Shown: positions 39,701 to 51,490, counted from the stretch's first letter. The stretch is DNA of 64,000 nt from Theristus sp. LFF4_11 (GCA_030248135.1 JASANC010002279.1:33789-97788); one strand, 5' to 3'. Notes: a model not told the origin generated them from the sequence alone. Program-made: numbers and translations.

Positions 39701-42700
39701 GAAAGCATGCATGCACGTGGTCACTGCTGACCACCAACCAATCAGCTGATTCTCCATAATTCATAGCCCAACTGTATGCAGCCCGTTACAATCGCACGCT
39801 GATTGGCTGCGTCCTCATGCCGAGCACAGAACAGTCCAATCATGCCGGCCACTTTCAAACGCACCCTTGATTCTGTCCTCGTTGTTCAAGTACTGCAGCT
39901 CACGGAAGAACTGCTCGTCGATCTGCTCGGGCCAATCGATCGGCTGCCCGGCACGATCGTGACGACGTATGGCGACGTACTGCGGCGGCAACGACCACGG
40001 CACGTCCAGACGCAGCCGGCGCGGGTTGCTGCGGTTCGGGTCTGCACCGGGGGATGTTATATGGAAACGCTGTGGAAAATGTGTATTTTATTCAACGTGT
40101 CACTCACAACCGCACCGCGCTGGACACCGGCTCTTTCCACAGTCAAACTGTGTAACTTTTCAGCGTCAACACCTCCAGGCCGCCGTGGCCAACTCACCGA
40201 ACTCAATTTTACGATACGATGGCAACAAGTGATTATTGTAGTCCTGCATCAGTCGATCGATAAAGGCTTCGCGGAAATTGTGGTAACGATGGTACAACCA
40301 CGCCTGCGAAAACAGCAATCAGTTCAAGCGTTTCACAAAAATCTTCAGTTCTTGACACAGCAGCACAATATGCGTTTTTTTACGTCAAACCGCTCAATCA
40401 ACCAATCATCACTCTACCAAACAGATGTGAAAAACAACAAATCATGCAGCAAGTGGTTCACAAAAATGTGTGCTGGGTTGCCTCTCCCCATTAACCTTTG
40501 TGTGCTTCGTGTACAGACTCGAGACGTCACGACTGGTATCACTGAAATAAGCCTCCGGATCTTCGAACACGGCCAGGAACTCGTCGACGTCGAACTTTTC
40601 GTCGTCCAAATAATCGGCTCTCCGTCGCTCCAGGCGTTCCTTTTCGACCAGATCCTTCAACTTTGGGTAGTCTCGAGAAGCGGACATTCCTGTGGAGGAA
40701 TTTCAACTGATGCAGCTACCAAGAAAAAAACATGATGCACCGTGCGATCTACACGGCATCGGCTTGGCTTCGGATTACGAAGCTACGACGACGATTTCAT
40801 TGCCAGCGAAATCGGATCGAAAAGCAACCAACCATTTTTCAAATAAAAATACCAATCGTGTTCATCCACTTCACCGAAACGTATTTTTTAGATGACAGAG
40901 GAACAAAATGGTAAGCTGATACCAGAAATATTGAGAGAATCGACTGCAAATATTGAATCGATATACGCACGTAACATGACGTCTCCCGCGATCGTGCCGA
41001 TGTCCTCGCCGTTCTCGCGACGCAGCTCATGTTGAATGATGATCTGTCTGATAATGTAATTTGGGTCCGCATCGGAAAACTCGTGCACCACCGTCAGACA
41101 CGCGCGTTTCTCCTCTTCGGTCAGTGCCGCCGCTAACTGCAAAGAAAGGTGATTCGAGGGGAAAAATAAGCAACAATTCAATCCGACCGAATATTGCCAC
41201 CGAGCCTGAAAACCAGACGCCGATTGCATTATCAATCACGGACAACAGTGAACGACGTTGTGTGCTGACCTGTTTCTCCTCGTCGCGAACGTGCGGTCCA
41301 AACGTGGCCGTGCGTGTCGCCCGCGGCACACCGGACGTGCTCGGTGCGTCTGCCGAATCGTCCGCAGCCGTCTCGCTGTCTGCAGCTGATAATTCCGAAA
41401 ATTCACAATGGTAAAATAGAAAATTCACAAAAATTCACAAAAAACCTAGACTACAGTTGAACTCTAAATTATAGACAATTAGTTGATTGGTTGGATGATC
41501 GTTGGTGATCATAATCACGGAATGCACGCTTCCTGTGCAGAACAGACTCCGCAAGTACAGCAAAGCATGAACAGAAAGGATACACGTGATCACCAACCAA
41601 TCAGCTGATTGCCTGTTTAGAATTCGACTGTACACCCGGTTTGTGTCAGTGACACATCTGAACTGAAGCGAATCTGTGTTATTTCTTCAGAAAAGATTTT
41701 TTGAAAAACGAAAGTTGTACCCCGATCACTGTGCGCAGCATCCGCATCGATGTGACCCTGCCGTGGCATCTTCGTTTGCGCCTCGCCCGAACTCGACCGT
41801 CGCGTCTCGTCGGTGGCAGTCACGTTGGCGCGTTTTGTGCCACGGGCGTGAGCGACGGACGACGACGCGCCATCCGACGGCGACGACGAGCAGGCGGCCG
41901 CGTTTGAGGCCTGCGGTGTAACAAAAATGATGTCTGAGAGTGGAGCAGCATTATTTGAATAAACTTCCAACTACACACGTTGCTCGGACAACTGTGTGTT
42001 TTATATATATTTCTGTTCTGACACCTGTTTCTTCGAGTTTTCATCTTCGTTGTTGTTGTTCGTATCATTGGTGAGCGCAGCGGCCGCCTGCTCCACCGAG
42101 CCGTTCGCCATCTTCAGTTGCCTTTTGATCACTTCGAAATCAACCGTCGGGCACAACTGCATCAGCTGCACTAACTTGCCGTCTCGTTCAATGTCTTCAT
42201 CGGCAGCGTTCGCATTCGCTTGGTCTGAGAACAAAAAATCGAACACTGGAAATAATAGAAAATACTGTTTTGACGGATGCTTGATATGATTGGAAGAACA
42301 TACGCTTACCAGGCGAAACCGCTAGAAACAGTGCTTGCACGTTGTTATACGCACAAACAGTTTGGACTTTTTGGAATTGAACTAACCAATAATCACATGG
42401 GTAGAGTAGAGTTTAACACTTTAGCAGACGACAACGACAAAGGTGCATTTCAATCTTTTTTGCGGACACAACTGATTGTGGTGATTGTTCAATAAAGTGA
42501 CTGAGTGAGTGGCAATAAAAGTTCAAAGTTTTTTTTTACTGTGATTGATTGCACTGCATCTGCATGTGACGCGTATCAAAGTTTTCTCGAACCTTGATTT
42601 GCGTCCTGGACGGTTGGCCCATTGTTGAGCAGCCTGTTGACGATGCGCTCGCGCCTTGCTGCGCCGGAATCACCCCCACCATCGGCAGCCACTTCCCTTC

Positions 42701-42797
42701 GAATGACGTCGCCCGTGAATTCATCGCCGAATATCTCTTGAATCCCAAGCGCATCCATCTCCATCGACTCCGACAGCATGCCGTCGCCGACGTCCAT
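33745..42797 (-). CDS. RNF216: RNF216-like (TRIAD3) RBR E3 ubiquitin ligase, 1038 aa model
   Basis: Minus-strand exons: 42797-42593, 42224-42025, 41910-41721, 41379-41270, 41136-40971, 40689-40496, 40303-40198, 40041-39865, 39294-39097, 38449-38203, 37892-37758, 37360-37243, 36979-36808, 34806-34537, 34373-33745. An N-terminal CUE-like segment ([20 protein letters not shown]) and RNF216-type [12 protein letters not shown] precede the RBR: RING1 [15 protein letters not shown]...CFCRRC (about 475), IBR CPFCEF...CQNPNC (about 570) with [13 protein letters not shown], and RING2 CPKCK...[17 protein letters not shown] with the expected catalytic Cys in GCNKM. The HFCQHP motif typical of RNF216 is HFQEP here. 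RBR ligases form a Cys-ubiquitin thioester; RNF216 makes K63/K48 chains. The last two exons give a very acidic Asp/Ser tail; their join over a 2-kb intron is by phase only. The exon 13 acceptor is also uncertain. Confidence 0.8.
35852..36100 (+). pseudogene. decayed non-LTR retrotransposon (LINE) ORF2 C-terminus
   Basis: The plus frame reads KLRSAY, a TGA stop, then [44 protein letters not shown] and a stop at 36098. The CP..H.TPHD..HLF.C and LW..PV..A.FLGL pattern is the C-terminal zinc-knuckle region of Jockey/I-type LINE polyproteins. It lies inside the intron joining RNF216 exon 13 to the acidic exons. Confidence 0.75.
38510..38849 (-). mobile_element. tRNA-derived SINE with 13-bp target duplication
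   Basis: On minus, the 5' head is tRNA-like: A box TGGCTGAGTGGATAGCACTTGG-type and B box GGGTTCGAATCC (about 38770-38849). The 3' tail is (CAA)n. Flanks 38497-38509 and 38850-38862 are both AATGGTGGCGTTG. It lies in an RNF216 intron. Confidence 0.85.
39595..39776. mobile_element. MITE, 182 bp, TACAGT...ACTGTA ends (copy 1)
   Basis: Ends TACAGTCGATCTCTAAATTA and ACTGTA, with long internal arms GCTGATTGGTTGG / CCAACCAATCAGC. TA is the likely target duplication (Tc1/mariner-type). Lies in an RNF216 intron. Confidence 0.8.
41452..41632. mobile_element. MITE, 181 bp, same family (copy 2)
   Basis: TACAGTTGAACTCTAAATTA ... GAATTCGACTGTA with the same internal GATTGGTTGG arms as 39595-39776. It lies in another RNF216 intron. 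Fragments of this family (CCAATCAGC...) occur in many introns, for example near 14322, 32400 and 63440. Confidence 0.8.
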
Positions 42798-42832
42798 TTG
42801 GTCTGTCCTCTTTTTTTTTAATTAATCCACCC

Positions 42833-42970
42833 TAAGGTTGTTAAAAAAAAACAAAAATCGTCATTTTTGTTTTTTTAAAGAAAATTTTAAAAAAATTTCA
42901 AAAATCAAAGTTGTGCTAAATCAATCAGGGAGTTCGAAGAACCACATATGATATGCAAGCGCCTCCGGAA
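42833..42970 (+). mobile_element. 5' fragment of a hAT element, truncated
   Basis: GGTTGTTAAAAAAAAACAAA through GATATGCAAGCGCCTCC matches the left 140 bp of the intact element at 46297-47031. It stops where the CATAGTTGTTCTAGGGG repeat begins. Confidence 0.7.
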
Positions 42971-43143
42971 CATAGTTGTTCTAGGGGGGGGGCCTGGGGG
43001 GCCGCCCCCCCCCCCTAAAAAAATTTCGAATCTATCTCTATCAGACAGGTTTTTTCGGCTCAGCTATTATCTATCTAAAAAATTTCAAGAATTACGAGCA
43101 AAAATAGTCAATTTTGGTCAAAAATTGACTCATTTAATGTCTT

Positions 43144-43381
43144 TTTTTTATTTGTACGCGCCGGTTCCGGAAACCCGAAGGTACCAAACTCCGGCGGAGA
43201 CCAGACGGGCAATACTGCCCCGAGCCCAATTTTACCCTCGGCTCAGGAGGGAATAGACCATTAGATGTTCATTGGTCACTCTAATTTTCCACGAGTATGT
43301 CTTGTCCACAGCGAGGTTCGAACCCGGTACCTACAGAACTGTAGGCCGAAGTTCTACCGCTACGCCACGGACGCGAATTTT
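43144..43381 (-). mobile_element. tRNA-derived SINE, 238 bp, inserted in repeat
   Basis: On minus, the head carries GTGGCGTAGCGGTAGAACTT (A box) and GGTTCGAACC (B box), with an A-rich tail. It interrupts the sequence TGTCTTCGAAGAC seen uninterrupted near 44795 and 49600, and leaves TGTCTT on both sides (43138-43143, 43382-43387). Confidence 0.8.
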
Positions 43382-43487
43382 TGTCTTCTTCGAAGACAAA
43401 AATTTTCAGAAGATAGCTGGCTGAGAAAATTTTTTGGACAGATAATAGCTGACCAGCTGAGCCGAAAAAACCTGTTCGATAGAGACA

Positions 43488-43919
43488 TACCGTATTACCT
43501 CTATTAAACCCCCCCCAAAATTAAACCCCCCCCCAAAATAAACCCCCACCCCCTCGACAAGTTTCCAAATAATCCCCCCCCCAAAAATAAACCCCCATGG
43601 GGGTTTATTAGAAACCTGTTTGAAACACATACCTAGCGAATTCAGTGGCTGAATGCAGTGACATTGGTGAAATTGTGCTACCAAAGGCCCCAAAGGGATG
43701 AGTTAGTGGTAATTTCATTACAAAAGGCTGTTACAAAAGGAAATCTCTGTGAAAAGTAGAAGTTTCTGCGACTTCCTTCCTGCCATGGAAAGTATTTTTG
43801 CCATTTTGCTCACCCCTAAAAATGGTTTCCAAATAAACCCCCCCCAAAAATAATCCCCCACCCCCAGAAGTCGCTGAAGAAATAAACCCCCATGGGGGTT
43901 TATTAGAGGTAATATGGTA
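43488..43919. mobile_element. MITE, 432 bp, TACCGTATTACC ends
   Basis: TACCGTATTACCTCTATTAA at left and the reverse complement of TACCATATTACCTCTAATAA at right, with C-tract/AATAAACCCC repeats inside. A partial copy with the same TACCGTATTACC end lies at 53515. Confidence 0.75.
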
Positions 43920-44922
43920 GTTGTTCCAGAGCCGAGGGGTTGGGGGGGGAGCTGGAGCAAATTTTCTAGACAGATAGATAGCTGGAAAATTTTGGGGGGC
44001 CGCGGGGGGGGGGGCAAGTGGGGTTGGGGGCGTAGCGCAAGTGCGGGGGGGGTGGGGGGGTCCGGCCCCGCCCCCCGCAGCCGAAAATCCTGCCCGTGCA
44101 CGGGCAGATGCCCGTGTACCCCCCCCTCCCCCCCTTTACCTCGACACGGGTACTAGACTCCCCCCCACCCCCTTCCGCGAGAAAACACGGGATCGCACCC
44201 CCCCCCCTCACGGTGGTCAATCTCATCTCAATTTTTTCTAAAAATAGCGTAATTTTTGCATTTTTCTTGACGTTTGTGTCTGTCCCTGCATTGATTTTGT
44301 TGTTTCTGACCAAACAAGCAGCTTGTTTGCACAAAATATTCTGTATTTTACAAGAATTTCTGTGTTTTTCTAAGGCAAAAATTTGGTGTTACCCGTGCGA
44401 TCCCGTGCACCCCCCCCCTCACGAAATTTTTCTGCCAGTGCACCCCCCCCCCCACAGGAAAATTTGCTGCCCGTGCACCCCCCCCCCCCCTCACCGAGAA
44501 GGCACCTGCACACCTGCTGACCCCCCCCCTCTAAAATTTGGCAAACACCCCCCCCCCCTCACCCAAGGTCCCGCTTTCGCTACTGCTTTGGGGGGGGAGG
44601 GGACCGGTCAAAATTTTGAAATTTGATAGACAGATAGCTGAAACGCTAAAAAGCTATAAAAACCGCAAAATAATGCTAAAAATACACTAAGAATCAAGTA
44701 TAAACGCGTATTTTACCTAAAATTAGCGAAATTTTCAAGAATTACAAGCATAAAATGGTCAATTTTGGTCAAAAATTGACTCATTTTATGTCTTCGAAGA
44801 CAAAAATTTTCAGATAGATAGCTGGCTGAGAAATTTTTTCAGATAGATAATAGCTGAGCCGAAAAATCTTCTCTGATAGAGATAGATTCGAAAATTTTTT
44901 GGGGGGGCCGCCCCCCCCCAGC

Positions 44923-45976
44923 TAGGGTTAGGGGCTTTGAAAAAAAAAATTTTTTTTTTATTTTTTTTTTCGTTTTTTTTTTAAAAAAAAAAATTTGGAT
45001 TTTTTTTTTAAACTTAAAAAAAAATTTGAAAAATTTTTCTTCTACTTTGCTCTGAAAATTCGATTTATGGCATAATTTTTTGAAAGTTCAAACCAAATTT
45101 TCTTCCCAACTTCTTTGTGTGCTTAGGTACATGTCATTATTTGGTCAGTTTGACCGACGTACTCCATGTTTTTCGATTTGGATGACTTCTAGAGTCAATT
45201 TTTAGCGTTGAAATGACTTAACTGAATTGAAATATCGTTTCAGAAATCGTTTTCTTGCAACTTAGAACATGTTTTTTCAGTCGGTAGGCCATGAGATGAA
45301 CATGATATCTTGTTGATTGGCGTACGTTATAGGTCTACAATGGAGTTGTGCGATATATTGTTAAACAATTGGAGCGGGGATGTTGGTTAATACCACATCA
45401 CACGACCGTTTTTCAGATACCCGATAACATGGCCACATGTTAAAACTTGCGTGCTGAGCTAAACTAACGTGTTAAACTTGCGTCTGTCAGTTGCCCGCAA
45501 CGTGATCGCGAAATCATGGTACGTGTTTTCGATACGATGATTTGAAGAGTGGGCTCTCGCCATGTGGCAGATAGCATAGCTGGTTGAACCTGAAAGTAAG
45601 TGTCTTGGGGGGGCGACCGGGTCGACAGGGGTTGCCGACTTAGCTACAGCAAACAGGAATTTTTGAACACAGTCAAATTTTGGTAATTTTCTAAAGAGGA
45701 ACAACTAAGAACGGTTCAATATTCAAGTACACGTCGAAAATTGTCCTGTTTTACTGTTGAAAATGCAACTTTCCCTCTATGAAATGGACATAATTTCAAT
45801 AAAACACGATTTTCGCTCTTATAGTTTTCCGGATCGTTCTGAAAATAGTCTAGATGAACTCAGCTCGACGAGACGCTTCGAACAAACCTAACTTGTAAAA
45901 AAAAATTTTTTTTTTAAAAAAAAAATTTTTTTTTTAATTTAAAAAAAAATCCGGATTTTTTTTTCCCCTAACCCTA
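44923..45976 (+). mobile_element. 1.05-kb TIR element, copy A
   Basis: Bounded by TAGGGTTAGGGG and CCCCTAACCCTA, then long A/T homopolymer blocks around a unique core of about 880 bp. Copy C (49726-50758) is the same orientation, copy B (48323-49376) inverted; cores differ at only a few sites. Confidence 0.85.
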
Positions 45977-46164
45977 CCCCAGGCCCCCCCCCCTAGAACA
46001 ACTATGGATAGAGATAGATTCAAAAAAAATTTGGGGGGGGCAGCGGCCCCCTCGCCCCCTAGAACAACCATGCCTGGTTGATTTAGCACAACTTTGAGAT
46101 TTGTATACATTCTTAAAAGTGATTTTTTTTTTGATTTTTGATCTGAGGTTGCTTGTAATGAGTC

Positions 46165-46225
46165 GTTGTAGGTTCCTAATCCTAAACCTAATCCTAATCC
46201 TAAGCCAAGCCTTTTTGATAAGGTG
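46165..46225 (-). repeat. degenerate TTAGGA-type array
   Basis: CCTAATCCTAAACCTAATCC-type units with leader AAGCCAAGCC, the reverse complement of the array at 25070-25132. Confidence 0.6.
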
Positions 46226-46296
46226 AAAATGATCAATTTAGTTTTTGCATTTTTTTCTTTCCTGTGTTATGGAGGAGGAGCACCGGAACTGCAGAT

Positions 46297-47031
46297 TAGG
46301 GTTGTTAAAAAAAACAAAAATCGTCATTTTTGTTTTTTTTTAAAAAAAAAATTTTTTTTTTAAAAAAAAAAATTTCAAAAATCAAAGTTGTGCTAAATCA
46401 ATCAGGGAGTCCGAAGAACCACATATGATATGCAAGCGCCTCCCGAATGACTCCCATATGACGGAACTTAGCAGATTTTGTTTTGGTGACCTCAATTACC
46501 CCTTTTCCAAACCGTCACCATGCCTCTTCTTGTGTTTTGACCTCCAAAACGTCACTAATTGTCCCCAGCTAAACTAATGCTAAAGTGAAGACAAACATAC
46601 CGCCTTGAAATTCGATCAATTCTTCTGATGGTGTTGCGACGACACGACACGAAGCAGCAAGCAACCAGACAACGTAGCGCTTGCAAACGGAGCAGCGAGC
46701 ACAATCGGACGCTCTGCGAGGCGAATCGTCACCTTATCTGCATCGGAAATGGTAGGCCAAGCTTTGGGACGCTCAAAAACTTCATCGCAGATGTTGTCGT
46801 AGCCTAAAATCAGTCGGTAAAACGGCCCAAAATCGACTGCTAAAGGTTTTACGAGGTATAATCAAAGAAAATTTTTGTTGAACTTTCGAAAAATTTTGCC
46901 AAAATTGAGGTTTTCAGAGCATATTAGAGGAAAATTTTTCGAATTTTTTTTTTAAAAAAAAAAAATCGGCATTTTTGTTTTTTTTTAATCACTTTTTTTT
47001 TTTTAATTTTCATTTTTGTTTAACAACCCTA
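46297..47031. mobile_element. hAT-type nonautonomous element, 735 bp
   Basis: TAGGGTTGTTAAAAAAAACA at left and the reverse complement at right (TTTGTTTAACAACCCTA). The perfect 8-bp target duplication CTGCAGAT lies at 46289-46296 and 47032-47039. No transposase frame. Its TAGGGTTG ends resemble those at 9681-10431. Confidence 0.9.
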
Positions 47032-47089
47032 CTGCAGATGCAGCTGTTTTAATAATGATGCATTAGTTGTTCCAGAGCAGTACCGAAGA

Positions 47090-48320
47090 CGAGGGGGGGG
47101 GGGGGGGTTCTCACCCCACACAGAGCAGCCGAGACCTCCGCGTGGGGGGGTGGGGGGGGGTCACGCGACACCCACCCCCCAAAACCTGACACTGGACCAT
47201 CCACCACCCCCCCCCTCGAAATTTGCTAGACACCCCCCCCACCCCCCCCCCTAGATGGACCTAAGCAACAGTGACCCCCCAAAAATTTTCTCGGACCACC
47301 CAAAAATCATGAATTTTTGCTCAAAAATCATGATTTTTTGTCTTTAAAGTCCATAATATAAGCTAAATATATGATAACTTGACATTCTGCATGGTAATTT
47401 CAAAGATTTTGCAGCACAATTTAGCGTTTTTCCTGCAAAATTTAAGCCAAAAAATCTCATGGGTGGGGTGGGGGGTGTGCACCCCCCAGAAAATTTTCTA
47501 CAATAGTGCACCCCCCCCCATGGCCCACGCCTGGGGGGGGTGTCACTGTACCATGACTGACACCCCCCCCACTGAAAAATGTTCGGCACCCCCCCCCCCC
47601 ACGTGACGACACCCCCCCCTCGAAAATTTGCTTTCGCCTTCGGTACTGTTCCAGAGCCGAGGGGTTGTTGGGGGCAGTACCGGGGGCCCAAAAAAATTTT
47701 CGAGGGGGGGGTATGGTACCGTGGGGGGGGGTGCCGACCAAAAAGTGAGGGGGGGGGTCCAACCTATGGTAACGTGGGCCCCCCCCCGGGGGGTCCCATG
47801 GGGGGGGGGTGCATTTTTTCAAAATTTTCTGTGGGGGGGGTCCACCGCCCCACCCGACCTGGAATTTTTTTCGCTTATATTTGAAAGGAAAAACGCTAAA
47901 TTTTGCTGCAAAATCTTTGAAATTACATTGAAGATGGTCTAGTTATCATATATTCAGCTTATATTATGGACTTTATAGACAAAAAATCATGATTTTCGAA
48001 AAAAAATTTTGGGGTGTGCAGAAAATGTTGGGGGGGGGGTCACAGCCCGACACAATTTCATGGGGGAGGGGGGGGGGGGGGTGTCGGCCAAATTTTCGAG
48101 GGGGGGGGGGTACGAGGGGGGGGGGTGCCCGGTTTTTGGGGGGGGTGGCAAGGTGCCCCCCCCACCCCCCCCCCCCCACCCTCGGGTCTGGGGTGTTCTG
48201 GGGGGGGGTGTACCCCCCCCACCCCCGCCCCCGCCCACGGTACTGGTTGGGGGGGCCGATATAGATAGCTGGAGCAAATTTTCTAGATAGATAGATAGCT
48301 GGAAAATTTTGGGGGGGGGC
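47090..48320. repeat. G/C-tract-rich repeat block with internal inverted repeat
   Basis: Many runs of 7-13 G or C, and no genes; Gly/Pro open frames are artefacts of the tracts. About 100-bp segments near 47345-47460 and 47875-47985 (containing AAACGCTAAATTTTGCTGCA) are inverted copies of one another; a third copy lies at 51740-51820 plus 52565-52600. Confidence 0.75.
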
Positions 48321-48322
48321 CC

Positions 48323-49376
48323 TAGGGTTAGGGGAAAAAAAAATCCGGATTTTTTTTTTAAATTTAAAAAAAAAATTTTTTTTTTAAAAAAAAAATTTTT
48401 TTTTACAAGTTAGGTTCGTTCGAAGCGTCTCGTCGAGCTGAGTTCATCTAGTCTATTTTCAGAACGATCCGAGAAACTATAAAGAGCGAAAATCGTGTTT
48501 TATTGAAATTATGTCCATTTCCTAGAGGGAAAGTTGCATTTTCAACAGTAAAACAGGGCAATTTTTCACGTGTACTTGAATATTGAACCGTTCTTAGTGG
48601 TTCCTCTTTAGAAAATTACCAAAATTTGACTGTGTTCAAAAATTCCTGTTTGCTGTAGCTAAGTCGGCAACCCCTGTCGACCCGGTCGCCCCCCCCCCAA
48701 GACACTTACTTTCAGGTTCAGCCAGCTATGCTATCTGCCACATGGCGAGAGCCCACTCTTCAAATCATCGTATCGAAAACACGTACCATGATTTCGCGAT
48801 CACGTTGCGGGCAACTGACAGACGCAAGTTTAACACGTTAGTTTAGCTCAGCACGCAAGTTTTAACATGTGGCCATGTTATCGGGTATCTGAAAAACGGT
48901 CGTGTGATGTGGTATTAACCAACATCTCCGCTCAAATTGTTTAACAATATATCGCACAACTCCATTGTAGACCTATAACATACGCCAATCAACAAGATAT
49001 CATGTTCATCTCATGGCCTACCGACTGAAAAACATGTTTTAAGTTGCAAGAAAACGATTTCTGAAACGATATTTCAATTCAGTTAAGTCATTTCAACGCT
49101 AAAAATTGACTCTAGAAGTCATCCAAATCGAAAAACATGGAGTACGTCGGTCAAAATGACCAAATAATGACATTTACCTAAGCACACAAAGAAGTTGGGA
49201 AGAAAATTTGGTTTGAACTTTCAAAAAATTATGCCATAAATCGAATTTTCAGAGCAAAGTAGAAGAAAAAATTTTCAAATTTTTTTTTAAATTTGAAAAA
49301 AAATCCAAATTTTTTTAAAAAAAAAAAACGAAAAAAAAAATAATAAAATTTTTTTTTTTCAAAGCCCCTAACCCTA
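48323..49376 (-). mobile_element. 1.05-kb TIR element, copy B (inverted)
   Basis: Same TAGGGTTAGGGG/CCCCTAACCCTA ends and core as copies A and C but in reverse orientation. Flanking octamers GGGGGCCC and GGGGGGCC match at 7 of 8 bases. Confidence 0.85.
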
Positions 49377-49394
49377 GGGGGGCCGCGGGGGGGG

Positions 49395-49725
49395 GGCCAT
49401 GTGACGTTGGGGGGGGCGGTCAAAATTTTTAAATTTAATAGATAGATAGCTAAAACGCTAAAAAGCTATAAAAACAGCAAAATAATGCTAAAAATACACT
49501 AAAAATCAAGTATAAACGCGTATTTTGCCTAAAAATAGCGAAATTTTCAAGAATTACGAGCAAAAATGGTCAATTTTGGGCCAAAATTGACTTATTTCAT
49601 GTCTTCGAAGACAAAAATTTTCAGATAGATAGCTGGCTGAGAAATTTTTTTAGATAGATAATAGCTGAGCCGAAAAAACCTGTTTGATAGAGATAGATTC
49701 GAAAAATTTTTGGGGGGGGGCGGCC
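49395..49725 (+). repeat. segmental repeat with GATAGATAG motifs
   Basis: Matches about 44590-44922 in direct orientation (AACGCTAAAAAGCTATAAAA, AAACGCGTATTTT, GTCTTCGAAGACAAAAATTT). Together with copies A and C this makes a direct duplication of about 1.36 kb. Confidence 0.8.
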
Positions 49726-50758
49726 TAGGGTTAGGGGCTTTGAAAAAAAATTTTTTTATTTTTTTTCGTTTTTTTTTTTTAAATTTGGATTTTTTTTCAA
49801 ACTTAAAACAATTTTAAAATTTTTTTTCTACTTTGCTCTGAAAATTCGATTTATGGCATAATTTTTTGAAAGTTCAAACCAAATTTTCTTCCCAACTTCT
49901 TTGTGTGCTTAGGTACATGTCATTATTTGGTCATTTTGACCGACGTACTCCATGTTTTTCGATTTGGATGACTTCTAGAGTCAATTTTTAGCGTTGAAAT
50001 GACTTAACTGAATTGAAATATCGTTTCAGAAATCGTTTTCTTGCAACTTAGAACATGTTTTTTCAGTCGGTAGGCCATGAGATGAACATGATATCTTGTT
50101 GATTGGCGTACGTTATAGGTCTACAATGGAGTTGTGCGGTATATTGTTAAACAATTGGAGCGGGGATGTTGGTTAATACCACATCACACGACCGTTTTTC
50201 AGATACCCGATAACATGGCCACATGTTAAAACTTGCGTGCTGAGCTAAACTAACGTGTTAAACTTGCGTCTGTCAGTTGCCCGCAACGTGATCGCGAAAT
50301 CATGGTACGTGTTTTCGATACGATGATTTGAAGAGTGGGCTCTCGCCATGTGGCAGATAGCATAGCTGGTTGAACCTGAAAGTAAGTGTCTTGGGGGGGG
50401 GCGACCGGGTCGACAGGGGTTGCCGACTTAGCTACAGCAAACAGGAATTTTTGAACACAGTCAAATTTTGGTAATTTTCTAAAAAGGAACAACTAAGAAC
50501 GGTTCAATATTCAAGTACACGTCGAAAATTGTCCTGTTTTACTGTTGAAAATGCAACTTTCCCTCTATGAAATGGACATAATTTCAATAAAACACGATTT
50601 TCGCTCTTATAGTTTTCCGGATCGTTCTGAAAATAGTCTAGATGAACTCAGCTCGACGAGACGCTTCGAACAAACCTAACTTGTAAAAAAAAATTATTTT
50701 TAAAAAAAAAATTTTTTTTAATTAAAAAAAAATCCGGATTTTTTTCCCCCTAACCCTA
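49726..50758 (+). mobile_element. 1.05-kb TIR element, copy C
   Basis: Same ends and orientation as copy A. Flanking octamers GGGCGGCC and GGCCGGCC match at 7 of 8 bases, which hints at a hAT-like 8-bp duplication. Confidence 0.85.
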
Positions 50759-51284
50759 GGCCGGCCCCCCCCCAGGCCCCCCCTAGAACAACTATGATGC
50801 ATTACGCAACTTTGATTTTTGAAATTAAAAAAAAATAATAAAAAAACAAAAATGATGATTTTTGTTTTTTTTAACAACCCTAGTCGGCACCCCCCCCAGG
50901 CCCCTCTCCTAGAACAACTATGCCCCCTAAAACCGTAAAACAACTATGAAAAAAATGAAAATCTCAAAAATATTAAAAAAAAACATTTTTTTAAATTTAT
51001 TAATTTAAAAAAATTTCAAAATGTCGGAGGAAAATTCGATGGTCGACAAAAATAGGTGCATTCGAACCGCGCTGACGCGGTGAATTCGAATATGGCACTT
51101 TAAGAATAAAATAAAACTGTTTTGGTCCTTAAAATTGGCAAAAACTTTTATGAAAGGTATCATCCGACGCCAATTTGGACCTACCTTTTCAGCATGTGGA
51201 TCCAAACCCAGATCGTGGTTCTCGTTCCAAATGATTTTTCTGTGTTCCACAGTACTTTCTTGATCACTTCAGATAGAAAACGCA

Positions 51285-51490
51285 CCGGTTCAGGTTGTTG
51301 TTGTTGGGCAACGCCGCGCTTCTTCAAGACGACAAATCGGCAACAATCAAAAGTTGACAAGTAGGTTTCCTCCAATTTGAAGGGTAAAAACAAGGTACTT
51401 TACTGCTGTTCAGTCCGTTAAGGAGCTCGTAAAACCAACTGCAGAAGCTTCTATCGGTTTCTGGACTTTACTAGTCTATCTTTGACCTGA
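51285..51490 (+). repeat. diverged direct repeat, copy 1
   Basis: GGGCAACGCCGCGCTTCTTC through the GTCCGTTAAGGAGCTC region resembles about 52980-53195 (GGACAACGCCGCGCTACTTC, GTCCATTAACTAGCTC). Old duplication of unknown type. Confidence 0.5.

Larger units (their letters stand above)
42971..46006. mobile_element. 3-kb composite bounded by CATAGTTGTTCTAGGGG inverted ends
   Basis: The left end (42971-42999) CATAGTTGTTCTAGGGG(G)nCCTGGGG is mirrored at 45977-46006. Inside are a SINE, a 432-bp MITE and a 1.05-kb TIR element. No matching target duplication flanks it. The same terminal motif recurs near 46060, 50780 and 50905, so the outer ends may not be one insertion. Confidence 0.5.

Noticed and set aside
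44923..44934. telomere repeat (TTAGGG)
   Set aside because: Only two units, located exactly at element ends; internal to the contig.
45459..45704. 81-codon minus-strand frame shared with 50250-50492
   Set aside because: Conserved only because the 1.05-kb elements are recent copies; low complexity start and no family.
42948..48290. Gly/Pro-rich open frames
   Set aside because: Artefacts of G and C homopolymer tracts.
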